This document shows, in pieces, positions 1-10,205 of a DNA stretch of 64,000 nt. The translations under genes were made by a program, and so were the position numbers. Position 1 is the first letter of the stretch, and each line of letters starts with the position of its first letter. The stretch is from Myxococcota bacterium (GTDB lineage Bacteria; Myxococcota; B64-G9), in contig JAKLGA010000003.1 of the NCBI GenBank assembly GCA_022710975.1, forward strand, positions 434,001 through 498,000. Reading direction: 5' to 3'. The notes beneath the pieces are model-generated. The model did not search any database, was not told the DNA's origin, and saw nothing but the letters and a program-made list of their open reading frames with translations.

Positions 1-217
1 CATGAGCCTTGATCCCGTGAAGACCAAGGTCCACCAGTTCGGCGGGGGAAGCTTCGAAGTGGATCTCGACGGCGATGGAAACCAGGATTTCGCGTACCTG
101 GCGACTGGCAATGAGTGCGTGGAAGATAACACCTACTGCTGCACGGGGTTCCTCGTGGTCAACATCGGTGGCGCCTGGCACCTGGCGGCGGAGATGTGCA
201 CGGAAGTCTGCACCTGA
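1..217 (+). CDS. C-terminal end of an FG-GAP/VCBS-like protein (5' partial)
   Basis: Only the last 71 residues or so are in the window; the start lies to the left. One Asp/Gly calcium-binding-type signature, VDLDGDGNQDFAYL, sits at about residues 20-33 of the visible part and resembles the repeat unit of FG-GAP/VCBS beta-propellers. The tail holds several cysteines (CVEDNTYCC, EMCTEVCT), which suggests an exported disulfide-containing protein. The whole-protein function cannot be told from this fragment. The next gene converges on it, with 18 bp between the stops. Confidence 0.6.
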   Translation, partial: MSLDPVKTKVHQFGGGSFEVDLDGDGNQDFAYLATGNECVEDNTYCCTGFLVVNIGGAWHLAAEMCTEVCT

Positions 218-235
218 AGTCTGGTGCGTGGCTCG

Positions 236-844
236 TCAGGCAGCGTCGAGGAGGCTCCCGGCCAGCAGGGCCGCCGCGGCGCAGGGCTCCAGGATGTCCT
301 CGACCGCGTGCCAGGTCTCCACCGGCAGGAAGAGGTCGAAGGCGAGCGCCAGGCCGCCCAGGCCGAGGCCGACCAGCCAGCAGACGCGCGGCGCGAGCCG
401 CGGCGTCCTCCAGGTGAGCCACAGGAAGAGCCCGCCGCCCAGCGCCGCGAAGGCCGCGAGCGGCAGGTCGCCCACGATCCCCATGCCCCTGAGGTCGCCG
501 CCGTAGGCGCCGAACAGGATGCGCTCCTTGAGCGCCTCGTGGAGCATGAACCACTCGTCGAGCGCCGCGGCCGCGCACCACGCCCCGACCAGACCGTGGA
601 GCCAGGGCCGCGCGCCGCGCGCGGCGGGGATCAGCGCCAGCGCCGCGGTCATGCAGAACAGGGCGCTCGTCAGCCAGGCCACCGGGGAATCCTCGCGCTG
701 CAGCACGGCCTCGAGCTCCGCGCCGGCGTCGACGAGCACCCAGGCCAGGAACGCGGCGACGGCCAGGCCCAGCCCGCCGAGGACGAGCCACGGGGCCGCG
801 CGCCCTGTCCTGGCCGCCGGGCTCTGGGGGGCCTTGTCTTCCAT
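236..844 (-). CDS. Hypothetical multi-pass membrane protein
   Basis: The 202-residue product has five or six hydrophobic segments (about residues 18-38, 54-74, 80-100, 125-146, 153-172 and possibly 180-200) separated by short loops, so it should be an integral inner-membrane protein. The loop HEALKERILFGAYGGDLRG carries most of the charge. No family motif was recognised. It starts at ATG with GAGG a few bases upstream. It lies 25 bp downstream of the Sel1-repeat gene on the same strand and may be co-transcribed with it. Confidence 0.65.
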   Translation of the reverse strand: MEDKAPQSPAARTGRAAPWLVLGGLGLAVAAFLAWVLVDAGAELEAVLQREDSPVAWLTSALFCMTAALALIPAARGARPWLHGLVGAWCAAAALDEWFMLHEALKERILFGAYGGDLRGMGIVGDLPLAAFAALGGGLFLWLTWRTPRLAPRVCWLVGLGLGGLALAFDLFLPVETWHAVEDILEPCAAAALLAGSLLDAA

Positions 845-869
845 GGGACCTCGACTCCGGCCCGGCCGC

Positions 870-2384
870 CTAGCGGCCGATCTTGTCGCAGGCCTTCTGC
901 AGCTTGTCGTTGCAGGCGCGGCCGAAGTAGCCGCGGGCCCGGTCCGGGTCGGCCGGGCCCAGCGCCCCGGACTCCATGAACAGCCCGAGCTGGTGGCAGG
1001 CCAGCGCGAAGCCGCCGTCGCAGGCCCTGTCCAGCGCCGCGCGCGCGGACACCGCGTCCCGCGCTCCGCCCGAGCCCTCGGCCGCGGCCAGCCCGAAGCG
1101 GTAGCAGGCCGGGGCGTTGCCCATGCCGCAGGCCTGCTCGTCGCTCGCGCGGGCCGCCGCCGCCGCGTCCGCCGGGGGCGGGGCGCGGCCGTCGGCCGGG
1201 CGCAGCTCGGGCGAGGCGCGCTCGACCCCCTCCTCCTCGAGCTTCAGCCGGGAGCGCTTGGGCGGTCGCGGCTTGCCGCCCGGCCTGGCGCCTGGCCGGG
1301 CCGGCGGCTCGTCGACGGGCTGCACCAGCACAAGCGCGAGCCCGTCCCGGGTCGGATCCCCGTCGGGCGTCGAGGTGAGCAGGACGACCTCGCGCGGCTC
1401 GGTCCGCCTGGGCAGGGGCTCCGCGGGGTGGAGCAGCACCCGGGCGGGCCGGCCGCCCAGGACGCGCTGCTCGGCCCGGACCTTGGCCAGGGCCTGCTGG
1501 CGCGCGAGGCGGTCCGCGGCGAGCTCTGCCAGCCCGTCGAGCGCAGCGAGCAGGCGTGCCTCCGCCTCGCCGCGGCGCGCGGCCAGGGCCGCGTCCAGGG
1601 GCGCCTGCTCGGGCGCGGGACGCCGCTCGCGGGCCAGCTTCCGGCGGAGCTCCTCCAGCCGGGAGAGCTCCTCGAGCGCGCCCGAGAGCTCCCCGGCGGC
1701 CCGCGCGAGCCCCAGGGCGTGCCCCAGGAGCTCGAGCTCGAGGGCCTTGGCGTCCGCGGCCAGCTCGGCCTGGCGCTGCGCCCGCTGCCGGGCGTGCCCG
1801 TCGGCGAAGGCGCGGGCCGCGCGGCCGGCCTGCTCGCGTAGGCCCTCGTCAGCCGTTGCCGTCAGGCAGGGTAGCCACAGCACCTCAGCGTCCGGGCCCG
1901 CGGGCTTGGCGCGCCTGGCGAGGGCGCGCAGGCCTGCCGCCAGACCCTGCGGATCGCCCGGCTCCACGCTCCGCCACTGCGCCCCCTGGCCGAGCAGCAG
2001 GAAGGCCCCCAGCCCGGCCGCGACCGCCTCCTTCTGCTGCCAGGCCCGCTGCCAGGCGCGCAACACCTTGGCCTCCACGGAGTCCGGGTTCGTCCCGACC
2101 TCCTCCGGGGGGACAGGCTGGAGCAGGGCCTCGACCGCCGGCGCCGCGGGGACGCAGGCGCCCTGGTCGAGCCGCTTCAGGGCGCGCTCGAGCAGGGGCA
2201 GGTTGTGGCGCAGGCGCGCGCGCTGCTGCTGGAACTTCGGGGGGTAGGCGAGACGCGCCTCGCCGAGCGCCAGGCCGTCCCTGCAAAGCTGCAGGCCGGG
2301 CCGCGCGGGCGCGGCCTGGGCCGGCCCGCCGGCGACCGCTCCGGCCAGCAGGCCGACGAGCGCCACGAGTGTGAGGGTTCGCAT
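870..2384 (-). CDS. Exported Sel1-repeat protein
   Basis: The 504-residue product starts with a signal peptide (MRTLTLVALVGLLAGAVAG, with likely cleavage near AQA-AP). The long middle region, about residues 50-390, is rich in Ala, Arg, Glu and Leu and is probably alpha-helical or coiled coil. A proline/lysine-rich stretch follows, then two Sel1-like repeats at the C-terminus, recognisable from the pattern CxxGxxxACxxxGLxxExGxG followed by A--YF-RACN. Such repeats bind proteins in the periplasm or on the surface. It follows the PDZ gene by 46 bp on the same strand and may belong to the ECF operon. Confidence 0.7.
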   Translation of the reverse strand: MRTLTLVALVGLLAGAVAGGPAQAAPARPGLQLCRDGLALGEARLAYPPKFQQQRARLRHNLPLLERALKRLDQGACVPAAPAVEALLQPVPPEEVGTNPDSVEAKVLRAWQRAWQQKEAVAAGLGAFLLLGQGAQWRSVEPGDPQGLAAGLRALARRAKPAGPDAEVLWLPCLTATADEGLREQAGRAARAFADGHARQRAQRQAELAADAKALELELLGHALGLARAAGELSGALEELSRLEELRRKLARERRPAPEQAPLDAALAARRGEAEARLLAALDGLAELAADRLARQQALAKVRAEQRVLGGRPARVLLHPAEPLPRRTEPREVVLLTSTPDGDPTRDGLALVLVQPVDEPPARPGARPGGKPRPPKRSRLKLEEEGVERASPELRPADGRAPPPADAAAAARASDEQACGMGNAPACYRFGLAAAEGSGGARDAVSARAALDRACDGGFALACHQLGLFMESGALGPADPDRARGYFGRACNDKLQKACDKIGR

Positions 2385-2430
2385 GTCCGCCAGGGTAGCA
2401 GGGCGGGCGGCGGGGCGCCAGGCGGCGGGC

Positions 2431-3231
2431 TCAGGTGGGCGCGGCCGCGGGTCGCGGGCCCTTCGCCCGGCCCTGGAGCTTCTCCTCGAGCTTGCGCAGC
2501 TTCTCCTCCATCTCCCGGAGCCGCAGCTCGAGCTGCTCGGTGCGCTCCTCGTCCTCCTGCCCGCGGAAGATGAGCAGCTTGCGCGGTCCGCGGTCCGGGC
2601 CGGTCATCCCGGGTGGGCCGGGTGGGCCGGGTGGCCCGGGCGGGGCGGGCGGCTCGGGGGGCCACATCCCCTCGAAGGGCTCGAGGTCGAGATCCAGCTC
2701 CAGCTCCCCCTCGTCCCCTTCGCCCTCCCGGAAGACCTGCAGGTACTTGCTGAGGTCCACCTGGGCGCGTTCGCGCACCTCGATCTCGGCCGTGAGCTCC
2801 CGCGGCTTGCCGTCCCGCACCAGCTCGACGCGGGCCTTGTGCCCGGCCGGCTTGTCACCCACCAGGCGGATGGCGTCGTGGGTGGAGGCCACGCGTTCGC
2901 CGTCGAGCGCGGTCACCACGTCGCCCACCCGGAGGCCCGCCCTGGCCGCGGGGCTGTCCGGCTCCACCCGGCGCACGAGCACCCCGCGATCCTCGGGCGC
3001 CTTGAAGAACACCCGCAGCTCGCGGTTGAGCCCGGTGAGCTCGATCCCCAGGAAGCCGCGCTTGGCCGACCAGGAGGGCGCGCGCACCTTGACGATGCGC
3101 TTCACCACCTTGCCGGCCCGCTCCTCCGCGGCCTTGGCCGCGGGCTCCTCCGCCAGGGCCGCGCCCTGCGCGCCGAGCGCCGCCAGGGCCATGGCCAGCA
3201 CGCCGCACACGGTCTGCGTCAGTCTCCTCAC
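2431..3231 (-). CDS. Secreted PDZ-domain protein of an ECF sigma operon
   Basis: The start is GTG at 3231; its GTGA overlaps the stop of the anti-sigma gene, so the two are translationally coupled. The 266-residue product has an N-terminal signal peptide, a PDZ domain at about 48-135 (GFLGIEL, then DSPAARAGLRVGDVVTALDG), a collagen-like proline/glycine stretch (GPPGPPGPPG) and a C-terminal Glu/Arg coiled coil. There is no serine-protease or site-2 protease domain, so unlike DegS or RseP it cannot cut by itself. Inference: it binds C-termini of misfolded envelope proteins or the anti-sigma factor's periplasmic part. Confidence 0.8.
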   Translation of the reverse strand: MRRLTQTVCGVLAMALAALGAQGAALAEEPAAKAAEERAGKVVKRIVKVRAPSWSAKRGFLGIELTGLNRELRVFFKAPEDRGVLVRRVEPDSPAARAGLRVGDVVTALDGERVASTHDAIRLVGDKPAGHKARVELVRDGKPRELTAEIEVRERAQVDLSKYLQVFREGEGDEGELELDLDLEPFEGMWPPEPPAPPGPPGPPGPPGMTGPDRGPRKLLIFRGQEDEERTEQLELRLREMEEKLRKLEEKLQGRAKGPRPAAAPT

Positions 3232-3638
3232 AGCACACCTCCTTGGCTCCCGGCGGTGAGCGGCACGGGCAGCACCCCGCCCGCGGCCTCCACCTGCCCG
3301 AGGTCCATCACGTAGTCGGCCCGCTCGTCCTCCCCCAGGTAGACCAGGCGCTCCCGGGGCCGCGCGAGCGCCCGCTCGAGCGCCTGCGTCTCCCGGCGCA
3401 GGGAGTCGAGCTCCGCCCGGAGCTCGCTGCGGCGCGCGGCCTCGCGGCCCGTCCACAGGAGCAGCGCCGCGGCGAGCACCCCGGCCGCGAGCAGCCCGAG
3501 CGCCAGCCGGCGCCGCAGCCGGGTTGATCCGGCGCCGGGGCGCGCGTCGAGCCGCGCCAGCACCCGCCCGGTGAAGTCCGCGGGCGCGCGCTCCGCCGGC
3601 AGCCCGCGCAGCAGCTCGCCCAGCCTGTCCTCGCCCAT
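3228..3638 (-). CDS. Putative membrane-bound anti-sigma factor
   Basis: The 136-residue product has a cytoplasmic N-terminus of about 42 residues, one membrane segment (about 45-62, LALGLLAAGVLAAALLLW) and a periplasmic coiled coil (LRAELDSLRRETQALERAL). This is the topology of an RseA-type anti-sigma factor. No zinc-binding HxxxCxxC motif is present. It lies 12 bp after the ECF sigma gene and overlaps the PDZ gene by 4 bp. AAGGAGG is well placed before the ATG. The role is inferred from topology and position, because the family sequence is weakly conserved. Confidence 0.7.
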   Translation of the reverse strand: MGEDRLGELLRGLPAERAPADFTGRVLARLDARPGAGSTRLRRRLALGLLAAGVLAAALLLWTGREAARRSELRAELDSLRRETQALERALARPRERLVYLGEDERADYVMDLGQVEAAGGVLPVPLTAGSQGGVL

Positions 3639-3650
3639 GGCTCGCCTCCT

Positions 3651-4202
3651 TCACCGCTCGAGCAGGGGTCCGAGCGCCTGCGCGAGCGCGGCCCTGGCGC
3701 GGTGGATGCGCGACTTCACCGTCCCCACCCGCACCCCCAGGGCCACGCCCGCCTCGCCGCAGGACAGCCCCTCGAGCTCGACCAGCAGCAGCGGCGCCCG
3801 CAGCCTCGCCGGCAACCCCTGGAGCCCGGCCCGGATCGCTCGCTGCACCTCGCCGCCGTCCTCGGGCGGCCCGACCGCCGCGTGGCCGTCCCCGTTCCCC
3901 AGCCACAGGCGGGCCAGCCACCGCCTGCGCGCCTCGCGCCGCAGCTCGGTCAGCGCCAGCCGGGTGGCCACCTTGAGCAGGTAGGCCCGCAGGCGGCCCC
4001 GCTCCTGGTAGCCCGCCCCGGCCTGGCGCCACACCCGGAGGAAGGTGTCCTGGGCGAGGTCCTCGGCCCGGGCGCGCTCCCCGGTCAGCCGCGCCAGGTA
4101 GGTCAGCACGCCGTCCTGGTGGCGGGCGACCAGGGCCCCGAAGGCGGCCCGGTCACCGGCCTGGATCCCGACCATCAGCTCGGCGTCGCTGGCTGCGTCC
4201 AT
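3651..4202 (-). CDS. ECF-type RNA polymerase sigma factor
   Basis: The 183 residues are a typical length for a group 4 sigma factor. Region 2 is visible at about 20-60 (AEDLAQDTFLRVWRQ) and region 4 at about 128-175, with the helix-turn-helix LSCGEAGVALGVRVGTVKSR. It should direct transcription of an envelope-stress regulon and its own operon: a GGAAC-N17-CGTT promoter lies just upstream (4220-4245). It heads the minus-strand set sigma factor, anti-sigma factor, PDZ protein, possibly followed by the Sel1 protein. The NtrC-type gene ends 54 bp upstream. Confidence 0.93.
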   Translation of the reverse strand: MDAASDAELMVGIQAGDRAAFGALVARHQDGVLTYLARLTGERARAEDLAQDTFLRVWRQAGAGYQERGRLRAYLLKVATRLALTELRREARRRWLARLWLGNGDGHAAVGPPEDGGEVQRAIRAGLQGLPARLRAPLLLVELEGLSCGEAGVALGVRVGTVKSRIHRARAALAQALGPLLER

Positions 4203-4219
4203 GCCCGCTCCGCCCTATC

Positions 4220-4245
4220 AACGCGCGAGGGGGCGGGCGGGTTCC
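4220..4245 (-). promoter_or_regulatory. ECF-type promoter, probably autoregulatory
   Basis: Read on the minus strand, GGAAC (4245-4241), 17 bp and CGTT (4223-4220) match the common ECF sigma -35/-10 pattern. It sits between the NtrC gene and the ECF sigma gene. Transcription would start about 10 bp before the sigma ATG. It is most simply read as the sigma factor driving its own operon. Confidence 0.6.
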
Positions 4246-4256
4246 CGGCCGGCGGG

Positions 4257-5581
<1,325 letters not shown>

Positions 5582-5585
<4 letters not shown>

Positions 5586-6880
5586 CGCGCCTCCCGGGGG
5601 AAGGTCAGGGTGATCTCGGCCCCGCCCGCGGGGTGGTTGCGGGCCCGGGCGCGGCCGCCGTGGCCCTCCACCACCCGCCGCACGACGGCCAGGCCCAGGC
5701 CGCTGCCGCGCGCCTTGCGGGTGAAGAAGGGCTCGAAGGCCCGCTCCTCCTCGCCGGCGGGGAAGCCGGGGCCGTGATCCCGCACCCGCACCACCAGGCC
5801 GCCCTCACCCGGCTCCAGGCCGAGCTCGATCGCCCCCGGCGCCGGGGCCGCCTGGAGCGCGTTCTCCAGCAGGTTGGCCAGGGCCTGGCGCACCAGGGGC
5901 GCGTCCAGGGCGAAGGGCGGCAGCCCCGGCGCGAGCGCCAGGGACACGCGCGCCGCGTCCGCCGGCCCGAGGGCGGCCACGGCCTCGGCCAGCAGCCCCG
6001 CCGCGTCGACCGGGGCGCGCTGCACCTCCCCGGTGCGGACGAAGTCGAGCACCTGGCGGGTGAGCGCCTCCAGGCGCACCGCCTCGCGCACCACGGTCTC
6101 GGCCCCGCGCCGGCCCGGGTGGTCCGGGGGGAGCTTCTCGACCAGGAGCTGGGCGTGGCCCTTGAGCGCGGTGAGCGGGTTCTTCAGCTCGTGGCCCAGC
6201 ACCGCGCTCATCTCGCCCAGGGCGGCCAGCTGACGGTTGCGCTCGCGCTCGCGCTCGGCCGCCTCGGCCCGGCGGGAGAGGCGCCAGAAGACCAGCCCGG
6301 CGGCCCCCACCGCCAGGCCGGCCAGCGCGCCCAGCAGGGAGCCAAGCAGGGCCCGGCGCAGGATGTCGTCCTCCAGGCTGGGCTCGAACTCCACCACCAG
6401 CCGGCGGCCGGCCATGCCCTCCATGCGCGCCATCAGCCGCCTGCCGAAGCGCGGGCCGTGGCGCGGCCCGAGCAGCATGACCGCCCGGGCGCGGTCCGCG
6501 GCCACGCGCTGCACCGCGGGCGGGTCGTCCGGCCCGGGCTGCGGCAGCGCGTCCAGGGGGCCGCTCGGCGCGCCCGCCTGGAGCATCACCCGGCCGTGGC
6601 AGTTCAGCATGGCCGCGAAGCGCACGTCCTGGGAGGCCAGATCCTCCACCACCTCCTCCAGCGCGTCCCGGCTCGGCTCGCCCTGCTGCGCCTGGGCCTG
6701 CATGCCGCGCAGCACCGCGGCCAGCGCGGCGCCGGCCCGCGCCTGGAGCACGGCCTCGGCCGTGGCGGCGGCGGTCAGGTAGGTCTGCAGGGAGAGGGCG
6801 AGCAGGAAGATCATGGTGACCAGGCCGAGCAGCGGCAGGCCCCAGCGGACGAGCGGGATGGCGCGGAGGCTCTTCGTCAT
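5582..6880 (-). CDS. Sensor histidine kinase (ZraS/NtrB-like)
   Basis: The 432-residue product has a membrane segment at about 13-34, a periplasmic sensor region of about 140 residues, a second membrane segment at about 178-200, a dimerisation helix with phospho-acceptor His230 (LGHELKNPL) and an HATPase_c domain ([24 protein letters not shown]). The sensor contains HGRV and HGPRF, possible metal contacts but not proof. The ATG at 6880 is chosen over an upstream GTG at 6892 because GGAGG lies 5 bp before it. It is coupled to the NtrC regulator and preceded by a Spy-like gene, as in Zra systems. Confidence 0.9.
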
Positions 6881-6913
6881 GGCGCCCTCCACTCAAGCAC
6901 ACTTGGCAGCAGA

Positions 6914-6944
6914 AAGGCACCCGGCCTCCACGGCCGGGTGCCTT
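6914..6944 (-). terminator. Hairpin between the Spy-like gene and the sensor kinase gene
   Basis: A perfect inverted repeat has 13-bp arms (AAGGCACCCGGCC and its complement) around a 5-nt loop. It begins 20 bp after the Spy-like stop and is followed on the minus strand by the pyrimidine-rich run TTTCTGCTGCC rather than a clean U-tract. It could be a partial terminator or a processing stem that keeps the Spy-like mRNA more abundant than the kinase/regulator mRNA. Confidence 0.65.
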
Positions 6945-6964
6945 CCGGGGAGGGAGCGGGCTCC

Positions 6965-7513
6965 TCAGTCGCCCGCGCCGGCGTAGGGGCAGCCGGCGTG
7001 GCCGCCGCGGCCGTGCTTCCCGCGGCCGAACTTGCCGCGCCCCGGCCGATCCTTCTGCAGCTCCGCGGCCTTCGCGCGCTGCTCCGGCGTCAGCAGCTTC
7101 TGGATCGAGAGGCGCAGGTCCACGCGGGCCTCGCGCAGCAGCGCGCGCTGCTTCTCCATCTCGTCCTGCTTGGCCAGGATGGCGCCGCGGTCGGGCCGCT
7201 CCGCCTGCCACAGCGCCTGCATCTCGGCGCGCAGGGCGTCGAGCTTCGCCCGCGCGGGCTCGACCGCCTTCTGGTGGTCGGCGCGCAGCGCCTCCACCTG
7301 CTTCTGCTGGGCCTCGTCGAGCCCGAGCCGCTCCTGCATGCGCAGCCCCAGGCCCGCGCCCGGCCCGCGGCCCTGGCCCATGCCCGGCCCGTGGCCCATG
7401 CCCATGCCGCAGCGGCAACCGCCGTCGCCCGGCCCGCCCGCCCAGGCCGCGCCCGTCACCAGCAGCAGCGCCAGCCCCAGCCCCATCGCCTTCCACGCGT
7501 TCTTCCGGTTCAT
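6965..7513 (-). CDS. Spy/CpxP/ZraP-like periplasmic protein, Met/His-rich
   Basis: The 182-residue product has a signal peptide (NAWKAMGLGLALLLVTGAAWA). A Cys/Met/His/Gly-rich stretch follows (CRCGMGMGHGPGMGQG, about residues 30-45), then an alpha-helical Spy-type core with two LTxxQ-like motifs (LGLDEAQQKQV and LLTPEQRAKA) and a basic Gly/His/Lys tail. Members of this family are envelope chaperones, and ZraP binds zinc. The ATG at 7513 is used because AAGGAGG lies 8 bp upstream; the ATG at 7519 is too close. A sigma54 promoter precedes the gene. Confidence 0.88.
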   Translation of the reverse strand: MNRKNAWKAMGLGLALLLVTGAAWAGGPGDGGCRCGMGMGHGPGMGQGRGPGAGLGLRMQERLGLDEAQQKQVEALRADHQKAVEPARAKLDALRAEMQALWQAERPDRGAILAKQDEMEKQRALLREARVDLRLSIQKLLTPEQRAKAAELQKDRPGRGKFGRGKHGRGGHAGCPYAGAGD

Positions 7514-7560
7514 GTCCATGACCTCCTTGGTTCGTGCGTCCATCGGTCGAACCGGGACAT

Positions 7561-7576
7561 CGCAAGGCGTGTGCCA
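7561..7576 (-). promoter_or_regulatory. Sigma54 (-24/-12) promoter for the Spy-like gene
   Basis: On the minus strand TGGCACA-cgcc-TTGCG matches the sigma54 consensus TGGCACG-N4-TTGCW, with exactly 12 bp from the GG to the GC. The predicted start near 7550 gives a leader of about 37 nt before the ATG at 7513. The adjacent NtrC-type activator carries GAFTGA, the loop that contacts sigma54. Confidence 0.8.
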
Positions 7577-7686
7577 GGTCGCGCGACCGGCGCCGGGGGC
7601 GGGGGCTTGTGCTGGCGCCGCGCGGGCTTGGGCGCCGTCCGCTCCGCCGGGCGCGCGTCCCGGGCAGCCGCCCGGGCCGGGTCCGG

Positions 7687-7701
7687 ATGCGGAATCCGCA
7701 T
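7687..7701. promoter_or_regulatory. Inverted repeat, candidate activator site or operator
   Basis: ATGCGGA-A-TCCGCAT is a perfect 7-bp inverted repeat. It lies about 140 bp upstream of the predicted sigma54 start, a usual place for an NtrC-type activator site. It is also about 25 bp upstream of the -35 box of the thiolase promoter, so it could instead be that gene's operator. Confidence 0.45.
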
Positions 7702-7724
7702 GTGGCGAGGTGCGAACTTCGCGC

Positions 7725-7753
7725 TTGAGCACCCCCGGGCCGGGTGGTATGTT
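7725..7753 (+). promoter_or_regulatory. Sigma70-type promoter for the thiolase genes
   Basis: TTGAGC (7725-7730), a 17-bp spacer and TATGTT (7748-7753) match the -35/-10 pattern four of six each. The start near 7760 would give a leader of about 44 nt to the ATG at 7804. Confidence 0.5.
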
Positions 7754-7803
7754 GCCGGCGCTGACACCGGAATCAACCCGCGTCCGAAACCGGAGGAAGA
7801 TCC

Positions 7804-8985
7804 ATGCGCGAGGCCGTGATCGTGTCCGCCTGCCGTACCGCCATCGGCGACTTCAACGGGGCCCTGAAGGACGTGCCCGCCCGCAAGCTCGGCGCGGTCG
7901 TGCTCACCGAGGCCCTCCGGCGCTCGGGCTTCGCGCCCGGGGAGGTGGACGAGGCCATCCTGGGCTGCGTGCTGCCCCACGGCCAGGGCCAGAACCCGGC
8001 CCGGCAGGCGGTGATCGAGGCCAAGCTGCCGCTCGGGATCGAGAGCCTCACCATCAACAAGGTGTGCGGCTCGGGGCTCAAGGCCGTCATGCTGGCGGCC
8101 CAGGCCGTGCAGTGCGGGGACGCCGAGGTGGTGCTGGCCGGCGGCATGGAGAACATGAACCAGGCCCCCTTCCTGCTGCCCAAGGCCCGCTACGGCTACC
8201 GCATGGGCGCCGGGAAGATGCTCGACGGCATGGTGTGGGACGGCCTGTGGGACGTGAACAACGACATGCACATGGGCATGACCGCGGAGCACGTGGCCGA
8301 GAAGTTCGGGGTGAGCCGGGAGGACATGGACCGCTTCGCGGCCGAGTCCTACGTCCGTGCGCTGGCCGCCCAGAAGGCCGGCAAGTTCAAGGCCGAGATC
8401 GTGCCCGTCCCGCTCGAGGGCGGCAAGAAGGGCCCGGCGGCCTTCGACACCGACGAGATCCCGCGCGAGACCCCGCTCGAGACCCTGGCCAAGCTGCGGC
8501 CGGCCTTCAAGAAGGACGGCGGGGTGGTGACCGCGGGCAACTCCTCGAAGATCGCCGACGGCGCCGCGGCCCTGGTGGTCACCACCCCCGAGCGCGCCGC
8601 GAAGGCCCGGGCCACGGTGCTGGCGCGGGTGGTGGCCCAGGGCGCCGCGGCCCAGGACCCCATGGACGTCCTGGTCACTCCCATCCTCAGCATCCCCAAG
8701 GTGCTGAAGAAGGCCGGCTGGCGGGTGGAGGACGTGGAGCTGCACGAGGTGAACGAGGCCTTCAGCGTGTCGACCGTGGCCGTGCAGCGCACCCTCGGCA
8801 TCCCCCTGGAGCGGCTGAACGTGCACGGCGGGGCCATCGCGCTCGGGCACCCCATCGGCGCCTCGGGCGCGCGGCTGCTGGTGACGCTGCTCCACGCGCT
8901 GGCCGGGCGCGGGCTCCGGCGCGGCATGGTGTCCCTGTGCCTGGGCGGCGGCGAGGCGGTCAGCCTGTGCGTGGAGCGCCCCTGA
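7804..8985 (+). CDS. Thiolase (acetyl-CoA acetyltransferase) 1
   Basis: The 393-residue product is full length for a thiolase. The acyl-binding Cys88 (NKVCGSGLK), His349 ([14 protein letters not shown]) and Cys379 (LCLGGGEA) are all present, so it should be active. It condenses two acyl-CoA units or cleaves 3-ketoacyl-CoA in the cytoplasm. The first cysteine box and overall pattern suit the biosynthetic (PhaA/AtoB) type, but substrate length cannot be read from the sequence. GGAGGA precedes the ATG. A second thiolase follows 31 bp later. Confidence 0.93.
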   Translation: MREAVIVSACRTAIGDFNGALKDVPARKLGAVVLTEALRRSGFAPGEVDEAILGCVLPHGQGQNPARQAVIEAKLPLGIESLTINKVCGSGLKAVMLAAQAVQCGDAEVVLAGGMENMNQAPFLLPKARYGYRMGAGKMLDGMVWDGLWDVNNDMHMGMTAEHVAEKFGVSREDMDRFAAESYVRALAAQKAGKFKAEIVPVPLEGGKKGPAAFDTDEIPRETPLETLAKLRPAFKKDGGVVTAGNSSKIADGAAALVVTTPERAAKARATVLARVVAQGAAAQDPMDVLVTPILSIPKVLKKAGWRVEDVELHEVNEAFSVSTVAVQRTLGIPLERLNVHGGAIALGHPIGASGARLLVTLLHALAGRGLRRGMVSLCLGGGEAVSLCVERP

Positions 8986-9016
8986 GCGGGCGGAGCGGAC
9001 GAGAGGAGAGGCGGCC

Positions 9017-10195
9017 ATGGCGACGAACGAGGCGGTGATCCTGTCGGCGGTGCGGACGGCGGTGGGGACCTTCGGCGGCGCGCTCAAGGACGTGCCCGCG
9101 GTGAAGCTGGGCGAGATCGCGGTGCGCGAGGCGCTGGCGCGGGCCAGGGTCCAGCCGGAGGCCGTGGACGAGGTGGTGCTCGGCTGCGTGCTGCAGGCCG
9201 CGCTCGGGCAGAACCCGGCCCGCCAGGTCGCGCTGGCGGCCGGGCTGCCCCACGCGGTGCCGGCCATGACCCTCAACAAGGTGTGCGGCTCGGGGCTGCA
9301 GGCGGTCATGCTGGCCGCCCAGGCGGTGCGCGCCGGCGAGGCCGAGCTGCTGGTGGCCGGCGGCATGGAGAGCATGAGCGCCGCGCCCTTCGCGGCCCCG
9401 GCCGCCCGCTGGGGCGCGCGCGTGGGGGTCAGCCCCTTCGTCGACTGCATGATCAAGGACGGCCTATGGGACGCGATGAACGACTACCACATGGGCATCA
9501 CCGCCGAGAACGTGGCCGCGCGCTACGGCTTCACCCGCGAGCAGCAGGACCGCTTCGGGCTGCAGAGCCAGACCCGCGCCCGGGCGGCCATCGCCGCCGG
9601 CCGCTTCAAGGACGAGATCGTGCCTGTGCCGCTGGCCTCGAAGAAGGGCCCGGCCGCCTTCGACACCGACGAGCACCCGCGCGAGACCAGCCTGGAGGCC
9701 CTGGCCAAGCTGAAGCCGGCCTTCAAGAAGGACGGCACGGTGACCGCCGGCAACGCCTCGGGGCTGAACGACGGCGCGGCCGCCCTGGTGGTGGCCAGCC
9801 GGCGCATGGCCGAGAAGCTGGGGGTGGAGCCCCTGGCCAGCGTCCGCGCCTACGCCTCGGTGGGGGTGGATCCGGCCGTCATGGGGTTGGGCCCCATCCC
9901 CTCCTCGCGGAAGGCCCTGGAGCGGGCCGGCCTGCAGGTCAAGGACATCGATCTGTTCGAGGCCAACGAGGCCTTCGCCGCCCAGGCCCTGGCGGTGGTC
10001 AAGGAGCTGGGCCTGCCCGCGGACACCACCAATCCGAACGGCGGGGCGATCGCGCTCGGGCACCCCATCGGCGCCTCGGGCGCCCGCATCCTGACCACGC
10101 TGCTGCACGAGATGAAACGCCGGGGCGCGAAGCGCGGCCTGGCCACGCTGTGTATTGGTGGAGGTATGGGCTGTGCCTTGATCGCCGAGCGCTGA
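9017..10195 (+). CDS. Thiolase (acetyl-CoA acetyltransferase) 2
   Basis: The 392-residue paralogue of the preceding gene shares its architecture, including Cys90 (NKVCGSGLQ), the [14 protein letters not shown] histidine box and the closing CIGGGMG cysteine box. Both contain the same GLWD/NDxHMG(I/M)T segment. The gene sits 31 bp downstream with its own strong ribosome site (GAGGAGAGG), so the two form a tandem duplication in one operon. Divergence suggests different chain-length preference, but that is inference. A heptamer repeat and a convergent KAS III-like gene follow. Confidence 0.93.
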   Translation: MATNEAVILSAVRTAVGTFGGALKDVPAVKLGEIAVREALARARVQPEAVDEVVLGCVLQAALGQNPARQVALAAGLPHAVPAMTLNKVCGSGLQAVMLAAQAVRAGEAELLVAGGMESMSAAPFAAPAARWGARVGVSPFVDCMIKDGLWDAMNDYHMGITAENVAARYGFTREQQDRFGLQSQTRARAAIAAGRFKDEIVPVPLASKKGPAAFDTDEHPRETSLEALAKLKPAFKKDGTVTAGNASGLNDGAAALVVASRRMAEKLGVEPLASVRAYASVGVDPAVMGLGPIPSSRKALERAGLQVKDIDLFEANEAFAAQALAVVKELGLPADTTNPNGGAIALGHPIGASGARILTTLLHEMKRRGAKRGLATLCIGGGMGCALIAER

Positions 10196-10205
10196 GCTTC
10201 TTCAA

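Noticed and set aside
2605-2645. G-rich tandem repeat as a possible G-quadruplex regulator
   Set aside because: It encodes the GPP repeats of the PDZ protein and is explained by coding.
3232-4032. Upstream extension of the PDZ gene frame to 4032
   Set aside because: It overlaps the anti-sigma and sigma genes in another frame and lacks a signal peptide at its start; GTG 3231 gives one.
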